64,000 nucleotides of DNA from Mucilaginibacter saanensis (GTDB lineage Bacteria > Bacteroidota > Bacteroidia > Sphingobacteriales > Sphingobacteriaceae): the NCBI RefSeq assembly GCF_014200575.1, contig NZ_JACHBZ010000001.1:1-64000 (forward strand), in the 5' to 3' direction. How positions within the stretch are numbered: the stretch's first letter is position 1; every line of letters starts with the position of its first letter. The position numbers were made by a program, and so were the translations under genes. This document shows positions 51,159-60,312 of this stretch, one piece after another. The notes beneath the pieces are model-generated. The model worked only from the letters and a program-made list of their open reading frames with translations, had not been told where the DNA came from and did no database searches.

Positions 51159-54100
51159 ATGAACAAGTTTTACCAGAAACTAAAAACCATTATAACGGTT
51201 TTATTATTTTGTGTTGCTCCAGCTATTTTATTTGGACAAACCAAAATAGCAGGTACCGTTACCGACGAGAACCACTTGCCTTTACCCGGTGTAAGTGTAA
51301 GCATTAAAGGAGAAACAAAAGGCACCATTACTGATGTGGATGGCCGATACGGGCTTACTGTCCATAGCGGTCAAACACTCGTTTTTACGTTTGTTGGCTA
51401 CGCCCGCAAATATGTGGCTGTAGATGACAAAACGGTTATAAACGTAAGTATGACCGGTGATAGTAAAACACTGAACGAGGTAGTGGTAACAGCCCTTGGT
51501 GTTAAAAAAGAAACCAGACGTATTGGTTACGCATTGCAAGCCGTTAACGGAGCCGATGTAACCACCGCGCGTGACCCTAACCCTATTACAGGTTTAACAG
51601 GTAAGGTAGCTGGTTTATCAGTAGGCCCATCGGCCGAGTTATTGGGTAACCCTTCGGTTTTAATAAGGGGTAACGCTGTAACCCTGTATGTGGTTGACGG
51701 TTTCCCGATCAATACAGATACTTATAACATCAGCCCTGATGACATTGAAACTTACACCGTATTAAAGGGCCCTGCTGCTGCTGCATTATATGGTAGCCGC
51801 GCGCAAAACGGAGCTATCCTGATCACCACTAAAAAAGGTGAGAAAAATAAAAAAGGATTAACGGTTGATATCAATAGCAGTACGGTTATGAACTCCGGTT
51901 TCCTGGCTTTCCCGCGTACGCAAAATTCATACGGACCTGGCGAAAACACTTTTTATACCTTTGTTGATGGTAAAGGTGGTGCCCCGGGTGGTGTGGATAG
52001 TGATTATGACATCTGGGGGCCTTATTTTGCCGGTCAGTTAATACCGCAGTATGACAGCCCTGTTGTTAATGGTGTAAGGCAGGCAACGCCATGGCTGGCC
52101 CGTGGTAAGGACAACCTGAAAAACTTTTTGAAAACGGGTTATCAAACCAATAACAACATTTCATTAGGTGCTGTTGGTGATACTTATGTAACCCGTTTTT
52201 CGGTTTCGCAACAACATCAAACCAGCTATATCCCATCACAATACCTAGATATAGCCAATGCTAACTTTTACGCGGCCTTTACACCAACCTCCCGTTGGAA
52301 ATTTGAAGCCAACGTTGATTTTAACAGACAATCAACTGATAACTTTCCAGATGTTCAATACGGTCCTAACAGTATTATTTATAACTTATCTGTTTGGACA
52401 GGTGCCGACTGGAGTGTTAACGCCCCCGATATCAAAGCTATATGGCAGCCTGGTAAAGAAGGTGTACAATCTGAATTTGCAGAGTATACCCGTTACCACA
52501 ACCCTTACTTATTAACAGAAAAATGGACTCGCGGACATTACAAAAATGATGTTTACGGTTACCTGTCTGGTAATTACAAGATCAATGATAACCTGAATGC
52601 AACCCTGCGTTCACAAATTGATACTTATAACATTCTGCGTAGTGAGGATCTGCCGTTTTCGGCTCACCCTTATGGCCGCGAAGGTAACCAGGGCGATTAT
52701 CGCGAAGATCGCCGTAACCTGTTTGATAACAATACAGAGTTAATGTTAAACTATAACTACACCATTAAAAAATTCCTGAACTTATCAGGTTTGGTAGGTT
52801 CAAACCTGCGTAGTTTTAACTATAACTCCAGCTGGACATCAACAGATTATTTGAACGTACCAGAGGTTTACGCTTTCAGTAACTCTAAAAATGCGGTACA
52901 ATCAACCAGCTTCAGCTCACAGGAGCGTGTATTAAGCGGTTACTACTCTTTGGATGCTACGTTTGGTAAATATGCCACGTTATCAAGCACCGGCCGTGTT
53001 GATAAATCATCGGCTTTCCAGAATGTTACTACTTACTACTATCCAAGTTTATCGGTAGCTACCGTAGTATCAGATTATATTAAATTCCCTGAGATCATAT
53101 CATTCTTAAAAGCAAGGGGATCATACTCTACCGTAAAAGCCGATGCTTCGAGCCCAACAATTGGTCCTGCTCCGTTTAACGCAATTTCGGTATACCAGGG
53201 TCAAACTACTACCAGTAACCCTAATGATAACCCGTTATTCTTAAACCCGCTGGGTTATGGCAGTGTTTATCAGTCGCCCTATAACGGTCCAAGCTATCAG
53301 CTTAATCCGTTTTACTTAACCAGCAAGCCTTACAATGGTCAGCCGGCAGCTTCTGCTTCAGACTTTTTGTACCAGAACGGTATCAGAACCTCAACCCGTG
53401 TTAACTACGAGGAAGGTTTCGACATTAAATTTTTACAGAACCGTTTAGGTTTTTCAGCTACCGCGTTCCAGTATATTGATGGTCCGCAGATATTGGCAAA
53501 CAGTATTTCAACCGCTACCGGGTATACTACTTTATACCTGAATGCTTTAAAAACCAAAAAAACAGGTTATGAAGGTTCATTAGAAGGTACACCTATCAAA
53601 AACTGGGGTGGCTTTACCTGGAATGTTTTAGTTAACGTATCAACCTTTAAGGATGTTTATGAAGAGTTGCCTCCGGGTCAGGATTCATACAAACAATTCT
53701 TTAAACAAGGCGACCGTACCGACAAACTTTACGGTACTGCTTTTGCCCGCACCCCACAAGGCCAGATCATTAATGATGCTGCCGGTAAACCATTGGCATT
53801 ACCTGTTCCGCAATATCTTGGTAACGAAAACGCCAAGTATGCCTGGAGTATCAGCAACAAGATCCGTTATAACAATTTCAGCCTGGGCTTCCAGTTTGAT
53901 GGTTCTGTTGGTGGTGTTATTATTGATTACATGCACAACAAAACCATGCGTGGTGGTTCAAACATTGAAACTGCTACCGGCGCCCTGGGTGATGCCCGTT
54001 ATAAAGACTGGCAAAACTTTGGTAAAAAAGGTTACAACGGTAGCTACGTAGGCGAAGGTGTAACTGTATCAAACGGAGCATCTGTTAACTATGATCCCGT

Positions 54101-54455
54101 TACCGGTAAAATATCAAATTACAGCGCGCTGCAATACTCACCAAACAAGCAAACTGCTTTAGTGCAGGATTATGTAAGTAAGTATTACAATGTTGACGAG
54201 TCAAATCTGATGAGCAAAACATTCTCCAAACTGCGCGAGGTAACCCTGGGTTATGATTTTCCTAAAATGTGGTTGGATAAATCATTCATCAAAAAGGCAT
54301 CAGTATCGGTATATGGTCGTAACCTGTTATACTTCTATGCCGACAAACGCTTTAAGGATGTGGATTTAGATCAGTACAACGCTGCTACATCAACTACAGT
54401 GCTGCAGTCACCTACAGTGCGTAGTTACGGTGTTAACTTAAATGTATCATTCTAA
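51159..54455 (+). CDS. SusC/RagA family TonB-linked outer membrane protein
   Basis: The product is 1098 residues. It has a signal peptide (LFCVAPAILFGQ), then a CarboxypepD-regulatory-like domain (residues about 30-110, IAGTVTDENHLPLPGVSVSIKGETKGTITDVDGRYGLTV). A plug domain follows (about 115-230, NPSVLIRGNAVTLYVVDGFPI and VLKGPAAAALYGSRAQNGAILITTKKG), then a 22-strand barrel ending in SYGVNLNVSF. It forms the outer-membrane channel of a SusCD uptake pair and is powered by TonB. SusD follows after 17 bp. The neighbours point to an organophosphorus ligand rather than a glycan, which is an inference from context. Confidence 0.94.
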   Translation: MNKFYQKLKTIITVLLFCVAPAILFGQTKIAGTVTDENHLPLPGVSVSIKGETKGTITDVDGRYGLTVHSGQTLVFTFVGYARKYVAVDDKTVINVSMTGDSKTLNEVVVTALGVKKETRRIGYALQAVNGADVTTARDPNPITGLTGKVAGLSVGPSAELLGNPSVLIRGNAVTLYVVDGFPINTDTYNISPDDIETYTVLKGPAAAALYGSRAQNGAILITTKKGEKNKKGLTVDINSSTVMNSGFLAFPRTQNSYGPGENTFYTFVDGKGGAPGGVDSDYDIWGPYFAGQLIPQYDSPVVNGVRQATPWLARGKDNLKNFLKTGYQTNNNISLGAVGDTYVTRFSVSQQHQTSYIPSQYLDIANANFYAAFTPTSRWKFEANVDFNRQSTDNFPDVQYGPNSIIYNLSVWTGADWSVNAPDIKAIWQPGKEGVQSEFAEYTRYHNPYLLTEKWTRGHYKNDVYGYLSGNYKINDNLNATLRSQIDTYNILRSEDLPFSAHPYGREGNQGDYREDRRNLFDNNTELMLNYNYTIKKFLNLSGLVGSNLRSFNYNSSWTSTDYLNVPEVYAFSNSKNAVQSTSFSSQERVLSGYYSLDATFGKYATLSSTGRVDKSSAFQNVTTYYYPSLSVATVVSDYIKFPEIISFLKARGSYSTVKADASSPTIGPAPFNAISVYQGQTTTSNPNDNPLFLNPLGYGSVYQSPYNGPSYQLNPFYLTSKPYNGQPAASASDFLYQNGIRTSTRVNYEEGFDIKFLQNRLGFSATAFQYIDGPQILANSISTATGYTTLYLNALKTKKTGYEGSLEGTPIKNWGGFTWNVLVNVSTFKDVYEELPPGQDSYKQFFKQGDRTDKLYGTAFARTPQGQIINDAAGKPLALPVPQYLGNENAKYAWSISNKIRYNNFSLGFQFDGSVGGVIIDYMHNKTMRGGSNIETATGALGDARYKDWQNFGKKGYNGSYVGEGVTVSNGASVNYDPVTGKISNYSALQYSPNKQTALVQDYVSKYYNVDESNLMSKTFSKLREVTLGYDFPKMWLDKSFIKKASVSVYGRNLLYFYADKRFKDVDLDQYNAATSTTVLQSPTVRSYGVNLNVSF

Positions 54456-54472
54456 TTAAAATTAGCATAATC

Positions 54473-56086
54473 ATGAACAAGATATTTAGAATTTTAATAC
54501 TGCCGGTATTTATACTGTTGACAGTAACGGGGTGTAAAAAGAGTTTTGAAGACCTCACCAAAAATAATAACGTACCCAGCGTAGTTCCGGCATCGCTGTT
54601 ATTTAACGGAATATTAAATAAAATGGCCGATTTGCCGCAAAGCAGCAATGAAATATATTGCCAGTATTACATTTACAACTATGACTATTACGGCAATAAC
54701 CGTTATGATGCATTTGCCAATGGTGGCGACAACTACTATAACACGTTGAAAAACGTGCTGGCTATGGAGGCCCGCGCTACAGCAACAGGTGGTGGTGCCA
54801 TTAACCCTTATGAGGCTTTGGGTAAATTTTTCAGAGCTTACTTTTTCACTAAAATGAGTTTGGAAGAAGGCGACATCCCGATGACTGCAGCTTTAAAGGG
54901 AGTAGATAACCTTACACCGGTTTATGATACGCAAAAATCGGTTATGATACAGTCGTTAGCCTGGTTAGAGAGTGCAAATGCCGATTTAACCCAGCTGGTA
55001 AAAGATCCTACAGTAGGTGGTATTGGTGCCGGCGGTACTTTAACCAATGATATTTATTTTAGCAACGACCTTGCAAAATGGCAAAAAGTAGTTAATGCGT
55101 TCAGGATTAGGTTAGTGGTTGCATTAAGCAAAAAAGCAGCTGACACTGATCTTAATATAGCAGCGCAGTTTGCCAGTATCATTGGTAACCCTACCAAATA
55201 CCCGCTGATGACCAGCCTTGACGATAACCTGCAATATACCTTTGTGGCGCCAAGTAACTATTATCCGCAAAATCCGGATAATTTTGGTCAAAATGGTTCA
55301 AGACAAAACATGTCTGCAACGTATGTTGGTTTACTTACACAGTTTAAAGATCCGAGGGTATTTGTAACTGCCGAACCATCACGTTATAGCGTAGATACTT
55401 TAAAGATAAGCCCAACCAGCTTTGATGCCTTTATAGGTGCCGATCCGGGATTGGATCTTGGTTTAATGTATAACAATGCAACCTTACAGCGTTACTCATT
55501 TATTAACCGCAAGCATTATTACTCTACCTATATCGGTGAGCCAAGCATCCAGATAGGTTACCCTGAACTGATGTTTAACATTGCCGAAGGTATTAACCGC
55601 GGATGGGCTACAGGTAATGCCGAAAACTATTATGTTGCCGGTATACAGGCATCGTTCCAGTATTATGGTATCCCTACAACTGCCGGAGCAAACGTGTTCT
55701 CTGCTTACTTTTATCGCCCTGGTGCAACAAAAGGTACTGCAAGTCCGTCAAGTTATGATACTTACCCTATAAACGTAAACTGGACTACCTATTATGCGCA
55801 GCCAGCTATAAAATATACAACCGGGCAGGCCGGGCTTACCCAAATTTTACAGCAAAGGTATCTGGCACTGTTCCGTCATTCGGGCTTAGAGTCATATTTT
55901 ACCTATCGCCGTACCCTGATACCAACGTTTACCACGGGTCCGGGTACAGGTAACAGTAGCCGTATAGCGCTGCGTTTTGAATACCCAACATCAGAAAGAA
56001 CGGTTAATGCAACCAACTACAATAAAGCATTAAGCCAATTTGGTGGTAAGGATGATATTAACGGAGTAATGTGGATACTGCAATAA
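54473..56086 (+). CDS. SusD/RagB family lipoprotein (SusD-like_2 type)
   Basis: The product is 537 residues. It has a lipoprotein signal (ILLTVTGCKKSFEDL), then the alpha-helical TPR-like scaffold of SusD-like_2 proteins (SVVPASLLFNGILNKMADLPQSSNEIYCQYYIYNYDYYGNNRYDAF, ALGKFFRAYFFTKMSLEEGDIPMTAAL, NDIYFSNDLAKWQKVVNAFRIRLVVALS, IQIGYPELMFNIAEGINRGWA, ILQQRYLALFRHSGLESYFTYRRT). It caps the SusC channel on the cell surface and captures the ligand. It is co-transcribed with susC and followed by a strong hairpin terminator. Confidence 0.93.
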   Translation: MNKIFRILILPVFILLTVTGCKKSFEDLTKNNNVPSVVPASLLFNGILNKMADLPQSSNEIYCQYYIYNYDYYGNNRYDAFANGGDNYYNTLKNVLAMEARATATGGGAINPYEALGKFFRAYFFTKMSLEEGDIPMTAALKGVDNLTPVYDTQKSVMIQSLAWLESANADLTQLVKDPTVGGIGAGGTLTNDIYFSNDLAKWQKVVNAFRIRLVVALSKKAADTDLNIAAQFASIIGNPTKYPLMTSLDDNLQYTFVAPSNYYPQNPDNFGQNGSRQNMSATYVGLLTQFKDPRVFVTAEPSRYSVDTLKISPTSFDAFIGADPGLDLGLMYNNATLQRYSFINRKHYYSTYIGEPSIQIGYPELMFNIAEGINRGWATGNAENYYVAGIQASFQYYGIPTTAGANVFSAYFYRPGATKGTASPSSYDTYPINVNWTTYYAQPAIKYTTGQAGLTQILQQRYLALFRHSGLESYFTYRRTLIPTFTTGPGTGNSSRIALRFEYPTSERTVNATNYNKALSQFGGKDDINGVMWILQ

Positions 56087-56108
56087 AACTATAATAGCAA
56101 ACTTTAAT

Positions 56109-56142
56109 AAAGGCCCCGTATTTCCGGGGCCTTTATTTTTTT
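56109..56142 (+). terminator. Terminator between susD and the phosphodiesterase gene
   Basis: AAAGGCCCCG-tatttc-CGGGGCCTTT followed by a T-rich run. It ends 10 bp before the next ATG, so the phosphodiesterase gene depends on read-through or a promoter within the susD end. Confidence 0.88.
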
Positions 56143-56151
56143 AATTTTATC

Positions 56152-56970
56152 ATGAAACTACCTTTTATAATAGTAACGTTTGCCCTATTGCTGCCAAAAG
56201 ATAACTGGCAGCCCAACCCCGCACCGGCATCCAAACATCAGTTTATTGTGGCCGCACACCGGGGCGATCATGTGATATATCCCGAAAACACCCTCGCTGC
56301 TTATCAGGAAGCCATTAAAAATGAAGCTGATTATGTAGAGATTGATCTGCGGACTACCAAAGATGGCGAGCTGGTGAGTATGCATGACGCTAACGTTGGC
56401 CGCATGACCAACGGTAAGGGTCTGATCAAAGACCTAACCCTTGATGAGTTGGAACAGCTGCAGGTGAAAAGTAAGGACACCGCCAGTAATGAAACTTACC
56501 GCATACCTACCTTTAAACAAATACTGCAGCTGTGTAAAAGTAAGATTAATATTTACCTTGATTTTAAAGCGGCAGACCCGGCCGCGGCTTACCGCATGAT
56601 TAAGCAATACGGCATGGAAAAACAGGTGCTCGTGTATATAAACAGTACCAATCAGTTTACCGGCTGGCGTAAAGCTGCCCCCAAAATGCCGCTGATGCTG
56701 AGCCTGCCCGATAGTGTTAAAAATGTAGCAGGAATGGAAAGCTTTATCAATAAGTATCATGCAGATATATTGGATGGCAATTACAGCCAGTATACTGCCG
56801 GTATGGTGAAGTTTGCGGCTGGCAAACACATTCCGGTTTGGCCTGATATTCAAAGTGCCGGCGAAGGTGCCGCTGATTGGGATAAGGCATTGGCGGTTGG
56901 TTTATCCGGCTTACAAACCGATCATCCTGCTGCGTTGGTCAGGTATTTAAAAGAGAAGGGGCTACGATAA
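56152..56970 (+). CDS. Glycerophosphodiester phosphodiesterase
   Basis: It hydrolyses glycerophosphodiesters to glycerol-3-phosphate and an alcohol. The product is 272 residues with a hydrophobic N-terminus that may act as a signal. It has a GDPD TIM barrel with AAHRGDHVIYPENTLAA (His36, Arg37), DYVEIDLRTTKDGELVSMHDANVGRMTNGKG containing the metal-binding Glu-x-Asp and His-Asp, and YLDFKA. The catalytic set is complete. It lies after the SusCD pair and before a metallophosphoesterase gene, in keeping with a role in stripping lipid-derived head groups. Confidence 0.9.
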   Translation: MKLPFIIVTFALLLPKDNWQPNPAPASKHQFIVAAHRGDHVIYPENTLAAYQEAIKNEADYVEIDLRTTKDGELVSMHDANVGRMTNGKGLIKDLTLDELEQLQVKSKDTASNETYRIPTFKQILQLCKSKINIYLDFKAADPAAAYRMIKQYGMEKQVLVYINSTNQFTGWRKAAPKMPLMLSLPDSVKNVAGMESFINKYHADILDGNYSQYTAGMVKFAAGKHIPVWPDIQSAGEGAADWDKALAVGLSGLQTDHPAALVRYLKEKGLR

Positions 56971-57071
56971 TTCATTAACGCGCCATTGCAGGTAGCTGAA
57001 CAATGGTGCGTTTTTATGAGCCTTAATATCTACTTAACACGTATAACCTATTTTTATAAAAAAATTAATAC

Positions 57072-57917
57072 ATGGGCACCCGCCGAGAGTTTATAGGTAC
57101 AGGTTTAACCGGTATAGCAGCCCTTTCGCTACTACCCGCTGTTAATACCTTTGCCACTGTTAATAACGATTATAACCGGTATAGCAAAGCCCGGCCCAAG
57201 TTGCGGTTTGCACTGGCTTCTGACATTCATTACGGGCAAACCGGAACTGACTACACAGCCAATACCGGTAACATGGTTCAATGGATTAATGTCGATCACG
57301 CAAAAAATCATCTGGATATGGTAATCATTAACGGCGACCTGGTACATAACCGCCCCGATCTGCTATCAGAAATAAAAACCAACTACCTGGATAAACTAAG
57401 TATGCCGTACCATACCATTCCCGGTAACCACGATTTTGCTGATGCTGATGTATGGCAAAAGAACTTTGGCTACGAGGATAAGTATACCATTGAGTTTGGC
57501 GACATTGCTTTTGTGCTGGCCAATACTGCCGATAATAAGGGGACTTATATTTGTCCGGACAATGCCTTTATTAAGGCTTCGCTTGATAAGTTGGCTAATA
57601 AAAAAATAGTTTTTGTGATATTGCATATACCGCCGCTTAACTGGGTAAAGGCAGATGTGTTTGTTGACTGCCCGGAAACCGTTAACCTGCTGCATTCATA
57701 TCCAAATGTAAAGGCCGTTTTTCACGGGCACGATCATATGCTTGATGGAGTACGTTATACCGGTAAACTGCCGCACTTTTTTGATTCGCATATTGGCGGC
57801 GATTGGGGTACCGACTATAAAGGATACCGCATAGTGGAAGTTGATGATCAAAATGCCATTTATACCTACCAGGTTAATGCCAGCCAAAACCCGGTACTAA
57901 ACTCCACTAAATTTTAA
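57072..57917 (+). CDS. Exported metallophosphoesterase
   Basis: The product is 281 residues. The N-terminus MGTRREFIGTGLTGIAALS is a Tat-type signal. A calcineurin-like phosphoesterase core has all metal ligands: ALASDIHYGQ (Asp51, His53), VIINGDLVHN, IPGNHDFAD, VILHIPPL and FHGHDHMLDG. It is probably periplasmic and may release phosphate or cleave phosphodiesters produced by the upstream phosphodiesterase or lipase. It is the last plus-strand gene of the locus. Confidence 0.88.
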   Translation: MGTRREFIGTGLTGIAALSLLPAVNTFATVNNDYNRYSKARPKLRFALASDIHYGQTGTDYTANTGNMVQWINVDHAKNHLDMVIINGDLVHNRPDLLSEIKTNYLDKLSMPYHTIPGNHDFADADVWQKNFGYEDKYTIEFGDIAFVLANTADNKGTYICPDNAFIKASLDKLANKKIVFVILHIPPLNWVKADVFVDCPETVNLLHSYPNVKAVFHGHDHMLDGVRYTGKLPHFFDSHIGGDWGTDYKGYRIVEVDDQNAIYTYQVNASQNPVLNSTKF

Positions 57918-58007
57918 GAAATATTTAGTTCATCAGGTGATAGAGGCGCATCACATGCGTCTGTGCAAATCTGATCGTTCATATATTACTTAAGGGGATT
58001 TATAAAG

Positions 58008-58028
58008 GAGCCACATGTGATGTGGCTC
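58008..58028. terminator. Hairpin between convergent genes
   Basis: GAGCCACAT-gtg-ATGTGGCTC is a perfect 9-bp stem between the metallophosphoesterase and the Gfo/Idh/MocA gene. The T content after it (TACGTTTTGTTT) is moderate, so it is a plausible terminator. Confidence 0.6.
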
Positions 58029-58045
58029 TACGTTTTGTTTCTACC

Positions 58046-59011
58046 TTATTTTTCTGCAGGGAATTTTAAACCTATTTCGGCTCGGGCCCGGTCTATGAGG
58101 TCTATCATCTGTCTGGACATCTGGTGACTGATGATGGGGCTTTCGATTTCGCCGGCTTTTAGCAGCTCACAGAAATGGGCAATCTCATAATTAAGGCCGC
58201 CGGCTGCAAAAGGTTCATGCAGTTCAACCGACCGGCCATCAAGGTAATCAATAGTGGCACGGGCGGGGTTCCACCAGTTTTTATGGATAGTGATATGCCC
58301 CAGCGGGCCGGCTATCAAAGCATCGCCCTTGCCATGCAGGTCAAAGCCGGCATATAACTGCGAAAAGCCTCCGGCGTGTTTGGTTTGAAATATGGTGAAC
58401 ATATCCACTCCGGTTTGGCCAAATCTGCCCATGGCTTGTACATCTTCCAGGTTGCCAAGCCAGTCAATTGCCAAAAATGCCTCGTAAATGCCAATTTGCA
58501 TCAATCCGCCGCCAGCCAGTTCATAACTGAAGTTAGGGTGATCTGCGGCAACATCCGCTACGGATGATCCTGCCCTTACGTAACCCGCCGGGCCAATTGG
58601 GTCATGACTGAGGTGTTCTTTTAAACGGGTGTATAAGGGATAAAATGCAGGTTTCATGCCTTCCATAAAAAGCAGGTTACTGCGTTTTGCTTCGGCAAGT
58701 ACTATTTCAAGTTCGGGAAGGTTAATGGTAACCGGTTTTTCACACAACACATGTTTACCTGCTTTAAACGCTGCTAAACTGTAGGCCGCATGACTATCAG
58801 GGAGGGTTGCAATATAAACGGCGTCAATATCGCTTGCCAGCAGTTCGTCAACATCGGCACATGCTATACCGCCATATTGCTCAACAAAGGCATTAACGGT
58901 GGAGGGCGTTCGTGACCAGGCGGATACCAACCTGGTATCGGGCAAGCTGCCAAGTCCCTGCATAAACCGATGGGCAATGCGCCCGCAACCTATAATTCCC
59001 CATTTTGTCAT
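58046..59011 (-). CDS. Gfo/Idh/MocA family oxidoreductase
   Basis: The product is 321 residues. The N-terminal Rossmann domain has WGIIGCGRIAHRFMQGL, then VDELLASDIDAVYIATLPDSHAAYSLAAFKAGKHVLCEKPVTIN with the conserved EKP. The C-terminal alpha/beta domain has GGGLMQIGIYEAFLAIDWLG and ends in a helix. It is a cytoplasmic NAD(P)-dependent dehydrogenase of the trans-1,2-dihydrobenzenediol/dTDP-sugar type; the substrate is not evident. It is a single gene flanked by palindromes. Confidence 0.88.
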   Translation of the reverse strand: MTKWGIIGCGRIAHRFMQGLGSLPDTRLVSAWSRTPSTVNAFVEQYGGIACADVDELLASDIDAVYIATLPDSHAAYSLAAFKAGKHVLCEKPVTINLPELEIVLAEAKRSNLLFMEGMKPAFYPLYTRLKEHLSHDPIGPAGYVRAGSSVADVAADHPNFSYELAGGGLMQIGIYEAFLAIDWLGNLEDVQAMGRFGQTGVDMFTIFQTKHAGGFSQLYAGFDLHGKGDALIAGPLGHITIHKNWWNPARATIDYLDGRSVELHEPFAAGGLNYEIAHFCELLKAGEIESPIISHQMSRQMIDLIDRARAEIGLKFPAEK

Positions 59012-59026
59012 ATGAGATATTTAAAA

Positions 59027-59122
59027 GTCATGCCGAACTTGTTTCGGCATCCCGCATGCAAAGTTTTTACTTCATAAAGTGTATATCTTGCCTATGGGAT
59101 GCCGAAACAAGTTCGGCATGAC
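59027..59122. repeat. Perfect 27-bp inverted repeat with internally palindromic arms
   Basis: The arm at 59027-59053 begins GTCATGCCGAACTTGTTTCG and is repeated exactly in reverse complement at 59096-59122; 42 bp lie between. Each arm can also fold by itself (ATGCCGAA/TTCGGCAT). It separates the Gfo/Idh/MocA gene from the next upstream gene. Confidence 0.85.
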
Positions 59123-59133
59123 GGTTTACGCTA

Positions 59134-60201
59134 TTACTGGTATTGGATGTAAATAGGGTAAGGTTTGTATCTTGATAAAACTTCCTCAGGGGTTAACATG
59201 TGGTGAGGAGCTTTTTTGATATCGTTTTTGTAAAACAATTTAAAGCCTGTAAACTGAACCGGCTCCTGGTTGATGAAGTAACGGTAAGTACCGGTTTTCA
59301 GGTCAGGTTCGCCCCAGCCATCCATATCCATTACCAACTGTACCTCTCTGCGCAGTTTGATGTTTTTATAATTGGTCAACATTTTTTTGGTAAAGCGGTG
59401 TACCACTAAAATTTTTGGAGGCAGGTTGTACTTTTTAACCAGGTTAGCCAGATAGCCCGAAACGTAGTTAACGTCGGCAGCATCATAAGTGCCAATCTTT
59501 CTACCTGGTTTGGTGCCATCTTTCATAGAAAACTCAGGATCCATACCAAAGTGTACCTGTGGCATAGCCAGGTATTTTTCAAGCAATGGTAACTCGGCCT
59601 GTATGTTACTTAAAGCTACCTGTACATCTAAAAATACAATAGCATGTGCTTTTTTCGCCAGTACCAAAACGCTGTCGATTTGTTTAAATGGCATGCGGTA
59701 ACGGTATTTACCATCTTTACCGCCATCGCCTTGTGCAACTACGGCAATATAATGCAGGGCTGGTTGTACCGGTGTTTTAGGATCGGCCTTTTCCCAATGT
59801 TTTACTTCGCCTTTTAATTTGGCCAGCATTTCTTTTGGAGGTAATTCGCCCAAAATACCCATCTTTTTAGAGTACAGGTTACCATAAAAAGCTACCACCC
59901 TCTTAAATGGCAGTATGGCACCATTTAACGGATACGGGGTATTTTTAACAGGCCATCTGCCGGTAGTATCACCATGAGCATTGAATTTTAGCAATGCATC
60001 ATATTCTTTTTTATCTAAAGGCGGGTAGCTTGATTTTTTAACGCTAAGGGTATCTTCTGCAGCTTCAGCGGCCGAGTCGGTAGCTATTGCTGTTTTCTTA
60101 CTATCCGTTTTTTTTGTTGTACTGCTTTGGGTGCAGTTGGAGAACAATAATAATGATGATAGGAGTAAGGTTCCAGAAAGTAAGAAGTTTTTAAATTTCA
60201 T
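59134..60201 (-). CDS. Hypothetical lipoprotein
   Basis: The product is 355 residues with a lipoprotein signal (LLSSLLLFSNCTQSS). A Ser/Thr/Lys/Ala-rich linker (residues 25-55) precedes a folded domain. The domain alternates strands and helices (VVAFYGNLYSKKMGILG, ALHYIAVVAQGD, AHAIVFLDVQVALSNIQAELPLLEKYL, VHFGMDPEFSM, PPKILVVHRFTKKML, VQLVMDMDGWGEPDLKTGTYRYF), which reads like a TIM-barrel hydrolase with acidic residues at strand ends. No family is confidently recognised. It would lie at the cell envelope. Confidence 0.65.
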   Translation of the reverse strand: MKFKNFLLSGTLLLSSLLLFSNCTQSSTTKKTDSKKTAIATDSAAEAAEDTLSVKKSSYPPLDKKEYDALLKFNAHGDTTGRWPVKNTPYPLNGAILPFKRVVAFYGNLYSKKMGILGELPPKEMLAKLKGEVKHWEKADPKTPVQPALHYIAVVAQGDGGKDGKYRYRMPFKQIDSVLVLAKKAHAIVFLDVQVALSNIQAELPLLEKYLAMPQVHFGMDPEFSMKDGTKPGRKIGTYDAADVNYVSGYLANLVKKYNLPPKILVVHRFTKKMLTNYKNIKLRREVQLVMDMDGWGEPDLKTGTYRYFINQEPVQFTGFKLFYKNDIKKAPHHMLTPEEVLSRYKPYPIYIQYQ

Positions 60202-60312
60202 ATTTGTTTTTGATCCGTAAAAATGAGCAGGTAGTATAGATGTATTTAACTATCAGTTACTTTTTAAAAGTTTTTAGGAACTGTAATTGGCGGTAAAGAT
60301 AATTATTGAAAA

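Noticed and set aside
53653..54051. A 132-codon plus-strand frame inside susC
   Set aside because: It is an out-of-frame shadow of the SusC barrel region; the product is compositionally odd and lacks a start context.
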